A stretch of DNA of 64,000 nt from RBG-16-34-14 sp963727535. GTDB taxonomy: Bacteria > Bacteroidota > Ignavibacteria > Ignavibacteriales > Ignavibacteriaceae. A program made the translations under genes and the position numbers. The stretch spans positions 310,001 to 374,000 of the forward strand of contig CAVSGR010000004.1 in assembly GCA_963727535.1 (NCBI GenBank), written 5' to 3'. Under the pieces are notes generated by a model that ran no database searches, had not been told where the DNA came from, and saw only the letters and a list, made by a program, of their open reading frames with translations. Positions 55,534 to 64,000 of the stretch are shown one piece after another; position 1 is the stretch's first letter; the number at the start of each line of letters is the position of its first letter.

Positions 55534-56283
55534 ATGTTAATTAAAAAACCGAGACCAGTTTATTATCTTGTACTTACTTATTTATTTCTGTGGATAATTT
55601 TCTTCGAGTTTATTCTTCCTGTAAATAAAATTCTTCCCAAACCATCAATCGTTCTTGAATCTTTTCCTGCTTTATGGAATTACTATAATTTACCCGCAAA
55701 TTTTTTAGCAACGATAAGCACGATATATATATCTTTATTTTTGGCTTATCTGCTGGTGAAGTTTTTATCTCCATATCTTAAAGAAAAAGACAATTCCATT
55801 ACAGTATTTATTAATTCACTCGAATGGTTTTCTCAATATTTGCCGGGAATAATTATAGGATTTCTGTTAATATTCTGGTTCCCAAATTCAGTATATATTG
55901 AATTTGTTTTTGCATTTGCCACAGCTTTCATTTCTATAATGATAAAATTTCAGAATGAGTCTGATTCTGCTGATGAAGAATATATGGTTGTGGCTCAATC
56001 TTTAGGATTAAATGAAAAAGAAATAACAAAAAATATAATCTGGAAAAATGTAGAACCAAAACTGATAGAGCATATTTTTAATCTTCATTTATACTTGTGG
56101 GGAATGTTGATAGTCTTTGAATTTATAAAAAGCGGACCTGGTTTGGGGGTAATCTTTAGACAAGCATTAGAATACAAAGATCTTTCGGCGATCTTTTCAG
56201 TGTTTCTAATAACAGGGATTTCCGTTTATCTTGGAACATTACTTTTAAAGTATGTCAGAAGAAAATTTATATTCTGGAACTAA
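55534..56283 (+). CDS. NitT/TauT-type ABC transporter permease
   Basis: A 249-residue integral membrane protein with about six helices. The binding-protein-dependent permease loop reads VVAQSLGLNEKEITKNIIWKNVEP, an EAA-type motif with the conserved Gly. The opening (YLVLTYLFLWIIFFEFILPV) and the layout resemble SsuC/TauC permeases. The partner ATPase follows by 3 bp, but no substrate-binding protein gene is nearby. Substrate unknown. Confidence 0.85.
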   Translation: MLIKKPRPVYYLVLTYLFLWIIFFEFILPVNKILPKPSIVLESFPALWNYYNLPANFLATISTIYISLFLAYLLVKFLSPYLKEKDNSITVFINSLEWFSQYLPGIIIGFLLIFWFPNSVYIEFVFAFATAFISIMIKFQNESDSADEEYMVVAQSLGLNEKEITKNIIWKNVEPKLIEHIFNLHLYLWGMLIVFEFIKSGPGLGVIFRQALEYKDLSAIFSVFLITGISVYLGTLLLKYVRRKFIFWN

Positions 56284-56286
56284 AAA

Positions 56287-57072
56287 TTGAATAAAGAAAA
56301 TTTCATACTTAAACTCGATTCGGTTGGCAAATATTATTTTGCTGAAGCTGGATTGAAAATTAATGTACTTGAAGATATAAGTTTTGAAATTCCGGATTCA
56401 AATGAGGGAACAATTACTTCTATTCTCGCTCCTTTCGGTTCGGGAAAATCGACTTTACTTAAAATAATTTCCGGCGTAATTAAAAAAGATAGTGGCGAGA
56501 TTTCTTTCGGAGATTCACAAAATAAAAACATTCCGTTAATTCCAGAGAAACCTTCATCTTTTCCGTGGATGAATGTTAAACAAAATATTGAATTTGGACT
56601 GAGCTTGGCTAAAAATAAAAAATATAGTGTTGATGATCTTATCTCACTCACTGGTTTATCAGGTTATTCGGATCATCATCCACACAATAAAAGCCTGGGT
56701 TTCCGTTTTAGAATTTCTCTGGCAAGAGCAATGGCTTTAAATCCTTCTTTGATTTTGATTGATGATTCATTTAAGCAAATGAACGAAGAAAGTAAAGAAG
56801 AGATTTATAAATTAATTTCTGATTTATCTTCTTCAGAGAAATTGAACTTTATAATTGTGACTACCAATCTTGTTGAAGCAATACAATTAGCTGATTTGAT
56901 CCTTTTAATGAGAGCAAAACCGGGAAAAATAGTGCGTAGAATCGAAACAGGTAAGAGGCATTCTCCCGAATTGGGAAGTATTAAATCGGAAAAATTTGCT
57001 TCTTTAAAATCTGAAATTGAGGAAGTATTCCGTTCAGTTCATTCAATAACAACAATAAATTATTCTGTTTGA
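56287..57072 (+). CDS. ABC ATPase partner with degenerate catalytic motifs
   Basis: 261 residues starting at a TTG (LNKENFILKLDS). Walker A APFGSGKST (49-56) is intact. Other motifs deviate: Q-loop reads IPE instead of a Gln, the LSGGM-like signature reads KSLGF (about 135-139), Walker B ends IDD (159-160) so the catalytic Glu is Asp, and the H-switch region is VTTN without His. It aligns with SsuB/TauB-type ATPases. The protein may bind ATP with little hydrolysis, or have a regulatory role. It is adjacent to the permease. Confidence 0.85.
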   Translation: MNKENFILKLDSVGKYYFAEAGLKINVLEDISFEIPDSNEGTITSILAPFGSGKSTLLKIISGVIKKDSGEISFGDSQNKNIPLIPEKPSSFPWMNVKQNIEFGLSLAKNKKYSVDDLISLTGLSGYSDHHPHNKSLGFRFRISLARAMALNPSLILIDDSFKQMNEESKEEIYKLISDLSSSEKLNFIIVTTNLVEAIQLADLILLMRAKPGKIVRRIETGKRHSPELGSIKSEKFASLKSEIEEVFRSVHSITTINYSV

Positions 57073-57116
57073 AAACCGGTTTAGTGGTATAATAGTTGAA
57101 AAATTAAGGGAAGACA

Positions 57117-58661
57117 ATGCAGGCAAAAATAGAAGAACTTCTGAAGAAAAAGGAAGAAGCAAAGCTCGGCGGCGGAAAAGAAAGGATAAAGAGTCAGCAC
57201 GATAAAGGAAAACTGACTGCAAGAGAAAGAATAGAACTGCTTGTCGATGAAGGAAGTTTTGAAGAGTTTGATATGTTTGTAGAACATCGTTCAACCGATT
57301 TCGGTCTGGAAAAACAAAAATTTTTAGGTGACGGAGTCGTAACAGGCACTGCAAAGATTGATGGAAGACCTGTTGCTCTTTACAGCCAGGATTTTACAGT
57401 GTTCGGCGGTTCCCTTTCAGAAACACATGCAGAAAAAATAGCTAAAGTTTTAAAGTTAGCTATGAAGATTGGAATACCTGTAATAGGATTAAATGATTCG
57501 GGAGGCGCAAGAATACAGGAAGGTGTCGTTAGTCTTGGAGGATATGCAGACATTTTTTTATTGAATACACTTGCTTCAGGAGTGGTTCCACAGATTTCAT
57601 TAGTTATGGGACCGTGTGCAGGCGGCGCAGTTTATTCACCCGCAATTACTGATTTTATTTTTATGGTTAAAAATACGAGTTATATGTTTGTTACAGGACC
57701 AAATGTGGTGAAGACAGTTACACACGAAGAGGTAAGTTTCGAGGACCTCGGTGGCGCTGAAACCCACGCTTCCAAAAGTGGTGTTGCTCATTTTGTAAAT
57801 GAAAATGAAGTTGAAGCTATTGCAAATGTAAGAAAGCTTATGAGTTATTTGCCTTTGAATTTTATGGATAGATCACCTAACGTGGAATTTGATGCAAGCA
57901 CAGTTACTTTACAGGAAGAATTAGATTCAATTATTCCAGATACACCAAACAAGCCTTATGATATGAAGGAGATAATTAATCTTCTTGTTGATAATCAAGA
58001 TTTCTTTGAAGTTCATTCTCATTTCGCTGAAAATATTATTGTAGGATTTGGAAGAATTGGCGGAAGAGCTGTCGGTATAGTTGCAAATCAGCCTGAAGTT
58101 TTAGCGGGAGTTTTAGATATAAATGCTTCAGTTAAAGGAGCGCGTTTTGTTCGCTTTTGTGATGCCTTTAATATTCCGCTTTTAGTTTTAGAGGATGTTC
58201 CCGGATTTCTCCCCGGAACCGAACAGGAATGGAATGGAATTATAAAACATGGTGCAAAACTTCTGTATGCTTTTTGCGAAGCAACGGTTCCTAAAATTAC
58301 AGTGATAACCAGAAAAGCCTACGGCGGTGCTTATGATGTTATGAACTCAAAGCATATAAGGGGTGATTTTAATTTTGCGTGGCCTTCAGCAGAAATTGCA
58401 GTTATGGGTCCTAAAGGTGCTGTAGAAATAATCTTCAAAAAAGATATTGAGAAATCAAAAAACAAAGAAGCCGAAATTGAAAAGAAACTAAAAGAGTATG
58501 TAGAGAAGTTTGCTAATCCCTACATAGCTGCTGAAAGAGGTTATATTGATGATATAATCTTACCAAGAGATACTAAATTAAAGCTGATAAACTCTTTTAA
58601 TCTCTTGGAAAAGAAAGTGGATACTAACCCTAAAAAGAAGCATGGGAACATCCCTTTGTGA
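57117..58661 (+). CDS. Acyl-CoA carboxylase carboxyltransferase (beta) subunit
   Basis: 514 residues of the PccB/MmdA family: KGKLTARERIELLVDEGSFEE near the start, GLNDSGGARIQEGV and GPCAGGAVYSPAITD for the N-terminal crotonase half, and LVLEDVPGFLPGTEQEWNGI plus RKAYGGAYDVMNS for the C-terminal half. It transfers carboxyl from biotin to propionyl- or related acyl-CoA, or decarboxylates methylmalonyl-CoA. The biotin carboxylase and carrier genes are not in the window, so the role within PCC versus Mmd is open. Confidence 0.93.
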   Translation: MQAKIEELLKKKEEAKLGGGKERIKSQHDKGKLTARERIELLVDEGSFEEFDMFVEHRSTDFGLEKQKFLGDGVVTGTAKIDGRPVALYSQDFTVFGGSLSETHAEKIAKVLKLAMKIGIPVIGLNDSGGARIQEGVVSLGGYADIFLLNTLASGVVPQISLVMGPCAGGAVYSPAITDFIFMVKNTSYMFVTGPNVVKTVTHEEVSFEDLGGAETHASKSGVAHFVNENEVEAIANVRKLMSYLPLNFMDRSPNVEFDASTVTLQEELDSIIPDTPNKPYDMKEIINLLVDNQDFFEVHSHFAENIIVGFGRIGGRAVGIVANQPEVLAGVLDINASVKGARFVRFCDAFNIPLLVLEDVPGFLPGTEQEWNGIIKHGAKLLYAFCEATVPKITVITRKAYGGAYDVMNSKHIRGDFNFAWPSAEIAVMGPKGAVEIIFKKDIEKSKNKEAEIEKKLKEYVEKFANPYIAAERGYIDDIILPRDTKLKLINSFNLLEKKVDTNPKKKHGNIPL

Positions 58662-58777
58662 AAGATAACTTGTTAAAAAACTGATGGTTATATTAAATTG
58701 TTTAATTTTTTACTTGATAATACGAAATATGAGAATTATATTGCCCCCAGAGGGAATTACAATTTAGGAGTTTTACG

Positions 58778-61330
58778 ATGAAATTATGTACTTCGGTATG
58801 TACTATATGTTTATGCGCTTTTCTATTTATCTCCTGCGGAGCTAATAAAGAAGTAACAAAAAATGAATCGATAACCACGAACGGTAATTACCCTAAGAGC
58901 GGTATTGTTGGTGAGATGCTTGAACAAGCTCGCCAATTTTATGTTAAAGCTTTGGCTAAGCAAGAAAATGGTACACCTTCAGAAGTAGTTACTAATTACG
59001 AATCATCAATGAGAATAATAAACAACCTAAGTTATTATCCAGGGATAGATTCTAATGAAGCCTACGTTGAACTTGAAAATTCCATCATAGAAGATTACAG
59101 AAAGTATGTTGATGGCTTGACTGAACTTCCTACTGATGTCTCATTATCTGCATTGGAAGAATGGACAGGCAGAACATTACCTGAACTTCAATTAAACCAA
59201 AATGATAAAGAAGAAGTTAATCCAGTAATAATTCCTGCCGATGTACCTCTTGAAGTAAATTCTTATGTTGATCAATGGGTTGATTACTTTACCGGCAAAG
59301 GAAGAGACCATATGGAGGTTTGGCTTGCGCGTTCTGGGAAATACTTTCCTATGATGACAAAGATTTTTAATGAAGTAGGCGTCCCTAGACAGCTTATGTA
59401 TCTGAGCATGGTAGAAAGCGGTTTAAACCCGGTTGCGCGTTCCTGGGCAAGCGCTGTTGGCTTATGGCAATTTATTAAGTCAACAGGAAGGTTATATGGA
59501 CTGGAAACAGATTTTTATTATGATGAAAGAAGAGATCCTGAAAAATCGACGCGTGCAGCTGCGCGCCACCTTAAAGATTTATATAATTCTTTAGGTGATT
59601 GGTATCTTGTGTTGGCGGCTTACAATGCTGGAGAAGGTAGAATTAGAAGAGCCATGAATAGAGCTGACGAAAGTAATTACTGGGCATTAAGAAGATATAT
59701 TCCGAAAGAAACAAGAAGTTATGTCCCTCAATATATAGCTGTGTGTTTGATTGCAATGGATCCTGCTAAATATGGTTTTACCGATATTGTATATGACAGT
59801 CCTTACGAATATGATACTTACCAGGTTGAAGGTGCAATAGATATGGGATATCTTTCACAGATTGCGGGCGTATCTGAGGAAACTTTACTCGATATGAATC
59901 CTGAGTTAACACAGTTATGTACACCAATGAATTACTCTGGTGGTTATCCTCTTAAAATCCCTAAAGGTATTCATAATACTTTTGCTTCTAACATGGAGAA
60001 CATCCCCGATTATGCTAAACGGACTTACCTTCTTCATGCTGTAAAAAGGGGTGAAACTTTAAGCAGGATAGCTCACAGATATGGTATTACAACAAGCGAA
60101 TTAGCAGACGCAAATAATATCTCAACAAGAACTAAACTTTATACAGGGGTTAAATTAAAAATACCGGTTAATCCGAACGATAGAAATTTTGCCTATAACA
60201 CAAATACAGTTGCTGCGAATGATGATGATATAGATAATGATAGTAGCGGATACGTTTCTCCTTATCTTTCTTTGAATAAGGATGTAGATGATGAATCAAC
60301 CGATGAGGATTCATCCAACAATGTAAATGTAGAAACTGTAGCCGACAATACAATTGAAGCTCCTGATGGTTTGGTTCCAGTAAATTACAGAGTTAAGAAA
60401 AATGACAGCCTTCTTGGTATAGCGGATCTTTTTAACACAAGAGTTAGCGATCTGAGAAACTGGAATAATATTCCATATACAACTACAATAATTGTAGGAC
60501 AAAATCTAACTATATATGTACCGGAAGATAAAAAGGACTTTTATGCCAGTCTCGATGATCAATCGCCTATAGAAAAAACCACTTCACAAAATATTCAGAA
60601 AAATTCCGACTCTTGGGTTTATCACAGAATAAGAAGAGGTGAAACATTAAGTTCAATTGCCTCCAGGTACAGGGTTGACATTAATTCTTTAAGAGAATGG
60701 AATGATTTATCCGGTAATAAAATATATGCCGGCAGAAAATTGAAAATCTATACAGATAAATCCCTTTCATATTATGCCGATGAAGATGCAACGGCTACTA
60801 ATATGTCACTATATCGTTACAGAGTTAAACGTGGTGATACAATTAGTGAGCTTGCAGAAAAGTTTGGTGTATCATCGGTATATATTAGGAAATGGAATAA
60901 TATGTCCAACAACAGGCTTATAGCAGGCAAAACATTAAAGATTTTTACAAACCGTTCAGCTTCACTCGGTGATAATACAACAAAGACTTCTGCAAATGTT
61001 ATTTATCACAAGATACAAATTGGTGAAACTATCGGTGGAATAGCCGAGTTGTATAGAGTTTCTGCTTCCAGTATAAGAAGGTGGAATGGATTGAGCAGCA
61101 ACAAGATTATTGCTGGAAAAACATTGAAGATATATTCTGATTCTGATGTTTATGATTTACCGGAAAAGAAATCATCAAATGGAAAACAGGGCAATACGTA
61201 TATAGTGAGAAGTGGTGATTCACTTTATTCTATCGCTAGACTTTATAAGCTATCTGTTGCAAGGTTAAAACATATTAACTCGCTGAAAAGTAATAAAATA
61301 GTCGTCGGTCAGCTTCTTAGACTTGACTAA
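58778..61330 (+). CDS. MltD-like lytic transglycosylase lipoprotein with six LysM repeats
   Basis: 850 residues. A lipoprotein signal (CTICLCAFLFISC) is followed by an SLT domain: LMYLSMVESGLNPVARSWAS holds the catalytic Glu, with AVGLWQFIKSTGRLYGL and YNAGEGRIRRAM. Six LysM domains follow between about residue 415 and the end (for example LHAVKRGETLSRIAHRYGIT, YHRIRRGETLSSIASRYRV, YIVRSGDSLYSIARLYKLS). It cleaves peptidoglycan glycan strands at the outer-membrane inner face. Six LysM is more than the one to three in most MltD proteins. Confidence 0.95.
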   Translation: MKLCTSVCTICLCAFLFISCGANKEVTKNESITTNGNYPKSGIVGEMLEQARQFYVKALAKQENGTPSEVVTNYESSMRIINNLSYYPGIDSNEAYVELENSIIEDYRKYVDGLTELPTDVSLSALEEWTGRTLPELQLNQNDKEEVNPVIIPADVPLEVNSYVDQWVDYFTGKGRDHMEVWLARSGKYFPMMTKIFNEVGVPRQLMYLSMVESGLNPVARSWASAVGLWQFIKSTGRLYGLETDFYYDERRDPEKSTRAAARHLKDLYNSLGDWYLVLAAYNAGEGRIRRAMNRADESNYWALRRYIPKETRSYVPQYIAVCLIAMDPAKYGFTDIVYDSPYEYDTYQVEGAIDMGYLSQIAGVSEETLLDMNPELTQLCTPMNYSGGYPLKIPKGIHNTFASNMENIPDYAKRTYLLHAVKRGETLSRIAHRYGITTSELADANNISTRTKLYTGVKLKIPVNPNDRNFAYNTNTVAANDDDIDNDSSGYVSPYLSLNKDVDDESTDEDSSNNVNVETVADNTIEAPDGLVPVNYRVKKNDSLLGIADLFNTRVSDLRNWNNIPYTTTIIVGQNLTIYVPEDKKDFYASLDDQSPIEKTTSQNIQKNSDSWVYHRIRRGETLSSIASRYRVDINSLREWNDLSGNKIYAGRKLKIYTDKSLSYYADEDATATNMSLYRYRVKRGDTISELAEKFGVSSVYIRKWNNMSNNRLIAGKTLKIFTNRSASLGDNTTKTSANVIYHKIQIGETIGGIAELYRVSASSIRRWNGLSSNKIIAGKTLKIYSDSDVYDLPEKKSSNGKQGNTYIVRSGDSLYSIARLYKLSVARLKHINSLKSNKIVVGQLLRLD

Positions 61331-61377
61331 TTAAAAAATTTTATTTTTTTTAGAACTAGTTCTTAATTTTATTTATT

Positions 61378-61473
61378 GTAGCCGTTAGGGGTGTTTTCCC
61401 AATACTTCGGGACAACTGAGATTATACCCTAAAACCTGATCTGGATAATACCAGCGTAGGGAAACGGGCTAAA
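61378..61473 (+). promoter_or_regulatory. TPP riboswitch (THI element)
   Basis: The conserved thiamine-pyrophosphate aptamer elements are present in order: GGGGTG, CTGAGATTATACCC, then ACCTGATCTGGATAATACCA followed by GCGTAGGGAA. The P1 stem is TAGCCGTT (61379-61386) with AACGGGCTA (61463-61471, one bulge). Its 3' arm overlaps the antiterminator strand, so TPP binding should favour the terminator at 61490-61514. It controls the downstream TonB receptor, implying thiamine or precursor uptake. Confidence 0.95.
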
Positions 61474-61493
61474 AGATGATTAAAGATTTAGCC
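61467..61493 (+). promoter_or_regulatory. Antiterminator hairpin of the TPP riboswitch
   Basis: GGCTAAA (61467-61473) pairs with TTTAGCC (61487-61493). This excludes both P1 and the terminator, so it should form when TPP is low and let transcription proceed. Confidence 0.75.
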
Positions 61494-61514
61494 GTTCCTG
61501 AACGGCTTTTTTTA
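61490..61514 (+). terminator. Riboswitch-controlled transcription terminator
   Basis: AGCCGTT-CCTG-AACGGCT followed by a T-run. Its 5' arm TAGCCGTT (61489-61496) is identical to the 5' arm of P1, which makes the competition explicit. Confidence 0.88.
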
Positions 61515-61529
61515 TTTCTGGAGGTTGCT

Positions 61530-63993
61530 ATGAAATTTTTAATCACTCTTTTACTTTTAAATAATTTCCTTCTTGCTCAAAATATTTTTCGGGGACAAGT
61601 TTTAGACTCTGAAACTGACAAACCACTTTACAAAGCAAACATAGTTGTTGAAGGAAAAGAAGGAAACGGTACGGCGACTAATATCGATGGTAATTTTATA
61701 TTAAAAAATGTTTCTCTGGGTGATGCCTTACTAATAAGTTACATTGGTTACGATTCTGAAAAACATACTATTACTTCAAAAGATTTTGAAACTTCAATTA
61801 AGATATATCTTAATTCTAAAATAATTCCTGCTCAGACAGTTTTAGTTGAAGGCAGCCTGGGAAAAGAAGGAGTAACTCCCGTAACATTTGATAAAATCAA
61901 ACGGAAAGAAATTGAAGAAAACTACACAGTTCAGGATGTCCCTGAATATCTTAGTTATCTTCCTTCTACAACTTTTTATTCCGAAGGTGGAAATGGAATT
62001 GGTTATAACTATTTAAGCATAAGAGGATTTGATCAGAGAAGAATTACAGTTTCAATTAACGGGATTCCCCAAAATGATCCTGAGGATCACAATGTTTATT
62101 GGTTGGATTTTCCAGATATTCTTGCCAGCACTGACGTTATTCAGGTTCAAAGAGGTGCTGGAAGCGGCATTCTTGGCTATCCTGCAATTGGAGGTTCAAT
62201 TAATATTATTACATCCGTTTTCTCAAATCAGCCGAAAGTAGATGTTTCTGCTTCTGTAGGAAGTTATAATACAAGAAAATATGAAGCTGCTTTTTCAAGC
62301 GGGCTAATTGATAATAAATATTCTATTTATGCAAAGCTGGGACAAATTCTTACAGGTGGTTACAGGAATAATTCATGGGTAAAATTCAATTCGTATCATA
62401 TTTCTGCTGTAAGATATGATGAGAAACTTACAACACAAATTAATTTTTTTGGCGGACCGATTGCAGATGCTTTGGCTTATACAGGACTTCCAAAGTTTGC
62501 TGTTAAAGACAAGAAATTAAGAAGAGAAAATTATTCTTATTGGGAAGCTGATGAATCGGGTTATACTTATACAACATTAAGAAGACCAACAGAAATAGAA
62601 AATTTTTCTCAGCCCCATTATGAGCTTCTTAATGAATTAAAATTAAATAAGAACTTAACAATAAACTCAGCTCTATTTCTTGTTGAAGGGAATGGATTTT
62701 TTGATTTTGACGGTTCATGGGCTGATACTTCTTATTTGAGGCTGACACACGAATTTGGTTTCAATCCGACTCAAAATCCCGGCAATGTTTTAATACGAGC
62801 ACAAGTAGAAAATACTCAATTCGGATGGATCCCAAGAATTAGCTGGAAACATAATAATGGCGAATTTATCGTCGGCGGCGAGTTTCGTTTTCACAAATCA
62901 AATCATTGGGGAGCTATAAATTATGGAGAGAATCTACCTCAAGGTTTAACTAAAGACTATTTCTATTATTACTATAATGGCAGCAATAATATAATAAACG
63001 GATATATTCATGAATCTTATAAATTAAATGATGAAATAAATTTTCTGGGAGAAGTGCAGGTTGCGTATCACAAGTACGAAATCTATAATGAAAAATATTT
63101 GGGAACCGATTTTTCTGTCGATAATGTTTTTTTTAATCCAAGAGCCGGAATAAATTATATTATTAATCCTTACCAGAATATTTATTTTTCTTATGCAAGA
63201 GTTACAAGAGAACCGACGCTTAAGAAATTATTATGATGCCGATGAATCCAGTGGGGGAGCAGTTCCGCAGTTTAAACAAAATGCAGATGGTTCATATAAT
63301 TTTGATGAGCCTCTCGTTAAACCTGAAACAATGAATGATTTTGAGCTTGGAACTTCATTTAACACTAAGAATATAAATGTATCGTTAAATGTTTTTTATA
63401 TGCTTTTTAATAATGAAATAATTGCTAATGGACAGGTAGATTTATATGGTCAACCTATTACAGGAAATGTTGATCGAACAGTTCACCAGGGAATTGAAGC
63501 TTCTGTTGTTGCAAAACCAATTGAGCATCTCGAATTATTTGGAAATGCAACTTACTGTAAGAATACGATTGATAAAGGAAGATTCTTTTTAGATGCTTCT
63601 AACTCTATTGATATTAGCAACAATAGAATAAGCGGCTTTCCTGATTTTCTTGCAAACGTTGGAATTAATTTTAATTATGAAGGGTTGTATCTCAGGTTAA
63701 CAGGGAAATATGTGGGTGATTTTTATTCTGATAATTATGATGAAAATCTTCCTGATTATTTAATAACTTATCCCGGCTTTGTCGATTACAGTGACAATAA
63801 AAATGAAGCTTATTTTGTTGCTGATTTTTCCGGAAGTTATAAGTTTAATTTCTTTAACTCTCTTGAACAATCAAAGATTTATTTACAGGTAAACAATATT
63901 TTTGATAATTTATATTCTGCTTATGCAATTGGGAAAGAATTTTTCCCGGCAGCAGAAAGAAATTTTCTCATTGGATTGCAGGTCGGATTGTAG
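61530..63993 (+). CDS. TonB-dependent receptor for thiamine or a precursor, frame broken
   Basis: Start chosen at ATG 61530, preceded by GGAGG at good spacing; an in-frame ATG at 61476 lies inside the riboswitch platform. The signal peptide is KFLITLLLLNNFLLAQ. Then a carboxypeptidase-regulatory-like domain (VLDSETDKPLYKANIVVEG), a plug (YLSIRGFDQRRITVSINGI to GGSINII) and a beta-barrel. The frame breaks within 63216-63236: the first frame ends TREPTLKKLL and the second resumes RLRNYYDADESSGG, running to 63993. About 820 residues joined. The TPP riboswitch suggests the cargo is thiamine, its phosphate or a pyrimidine precursor. Confidence 0.9.
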
Positions 63994-64000
63994 TATTTCG

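Noticed and set aside
1..64000. CRISPR array or rRNA operon
   Set aside because: No regularly spaced direct repeats of CRISPR type and no rRNA-like sequence were seen anywhere in the window.

Overview
ORGANISM. The window is AT-rich DNA from a member of the Bacteroidota/Chlorobi group, most likely an Ignavibacteria-type bacterium. The main evidence is several secreted proteins ending in a type IX-like sorting domain with the motif NYPNPFN(P/A)(S/N)T, a TonB-dependent receptor, a TolC/HlyD/MacB efflux set, and secreted plant-polysaccharide enzymes. The taxonomic call is inference.

LAYOUT. (1) About 1-18.2 kb is an accessory region in which every credible gene lies on the minus strand: a pectinesterase cut by the window edge, an AhpD-like protein, a two-gene Gabija-type anti-phage module (OLD-family ATPase/nuclease plus compact SF1 helicase), a CE15 glucuronoyl esterase, MarC and DUF4386 membrane proteins, a quinone-oxidoreductase-like enzyme, two GNAT proteins, a pentapeptide-repeat protein, a VOC protein, a group of broken small genes (11.5-13.8 kb), a type-B carboxylesterase, a methyltransferase and an unrecognised three-gene operon. 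(2) 18.8-23.2 kb is core: clpP-tig, tRNA-Leu, a PP2C phosphatase and murA. (3) 23.3-29 kb holds two secreted beta-helix proteins with sorting domains. (4) 29.3-34.4 kb: a membrane metallopeptidase, an AI-2E-type transporter, a CCA-type nucleotidyltransferase and a cupin. (5) 34.7-41.9 kb: a MacAB/TolC-like operon with three permeases. (6) 42-48.2 kb: a large outer-membrane protein and an LVIVD-repeat secreted protein. (7) 48.5-61.3 kb: Nudix, PfkB kinase, mtnA, recO, HtrA protease, aroC, an MBL hydrolase, a NitT/TauT-like ABC pair, an acyl-CoA carboxyltransferase and a LysM lytic transglycosylase. (8) 61.4-64 kb: a TPP riboswitch with a visible terminator/antiterminator, controlling a TonB receptor.

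MOST INTERESTING. The Gabija-type operon and the unknown three-gene operon are each enclosed by perfect inverted repeats starting GTTA(T/G)GTG (12 bp and 9 bp). They share the same outer sequence on their promoter side, and a 33-bp palindromic repeat next to the second segment recurs at 1602-1634. This looks like a cassette system, integron-like in logic, but complete attC sites are not visible.

CAVEAT. At least eight genes are broken by one- or two-base frame changes, including normally essential aroC. Many of these are probably assembly errors. The 11.5-13.8 kb cluster also carries nonsense codons, truncations and duplicated fragments that indicate real decay. Frame-broken genes are listed below as one feature across both frames.
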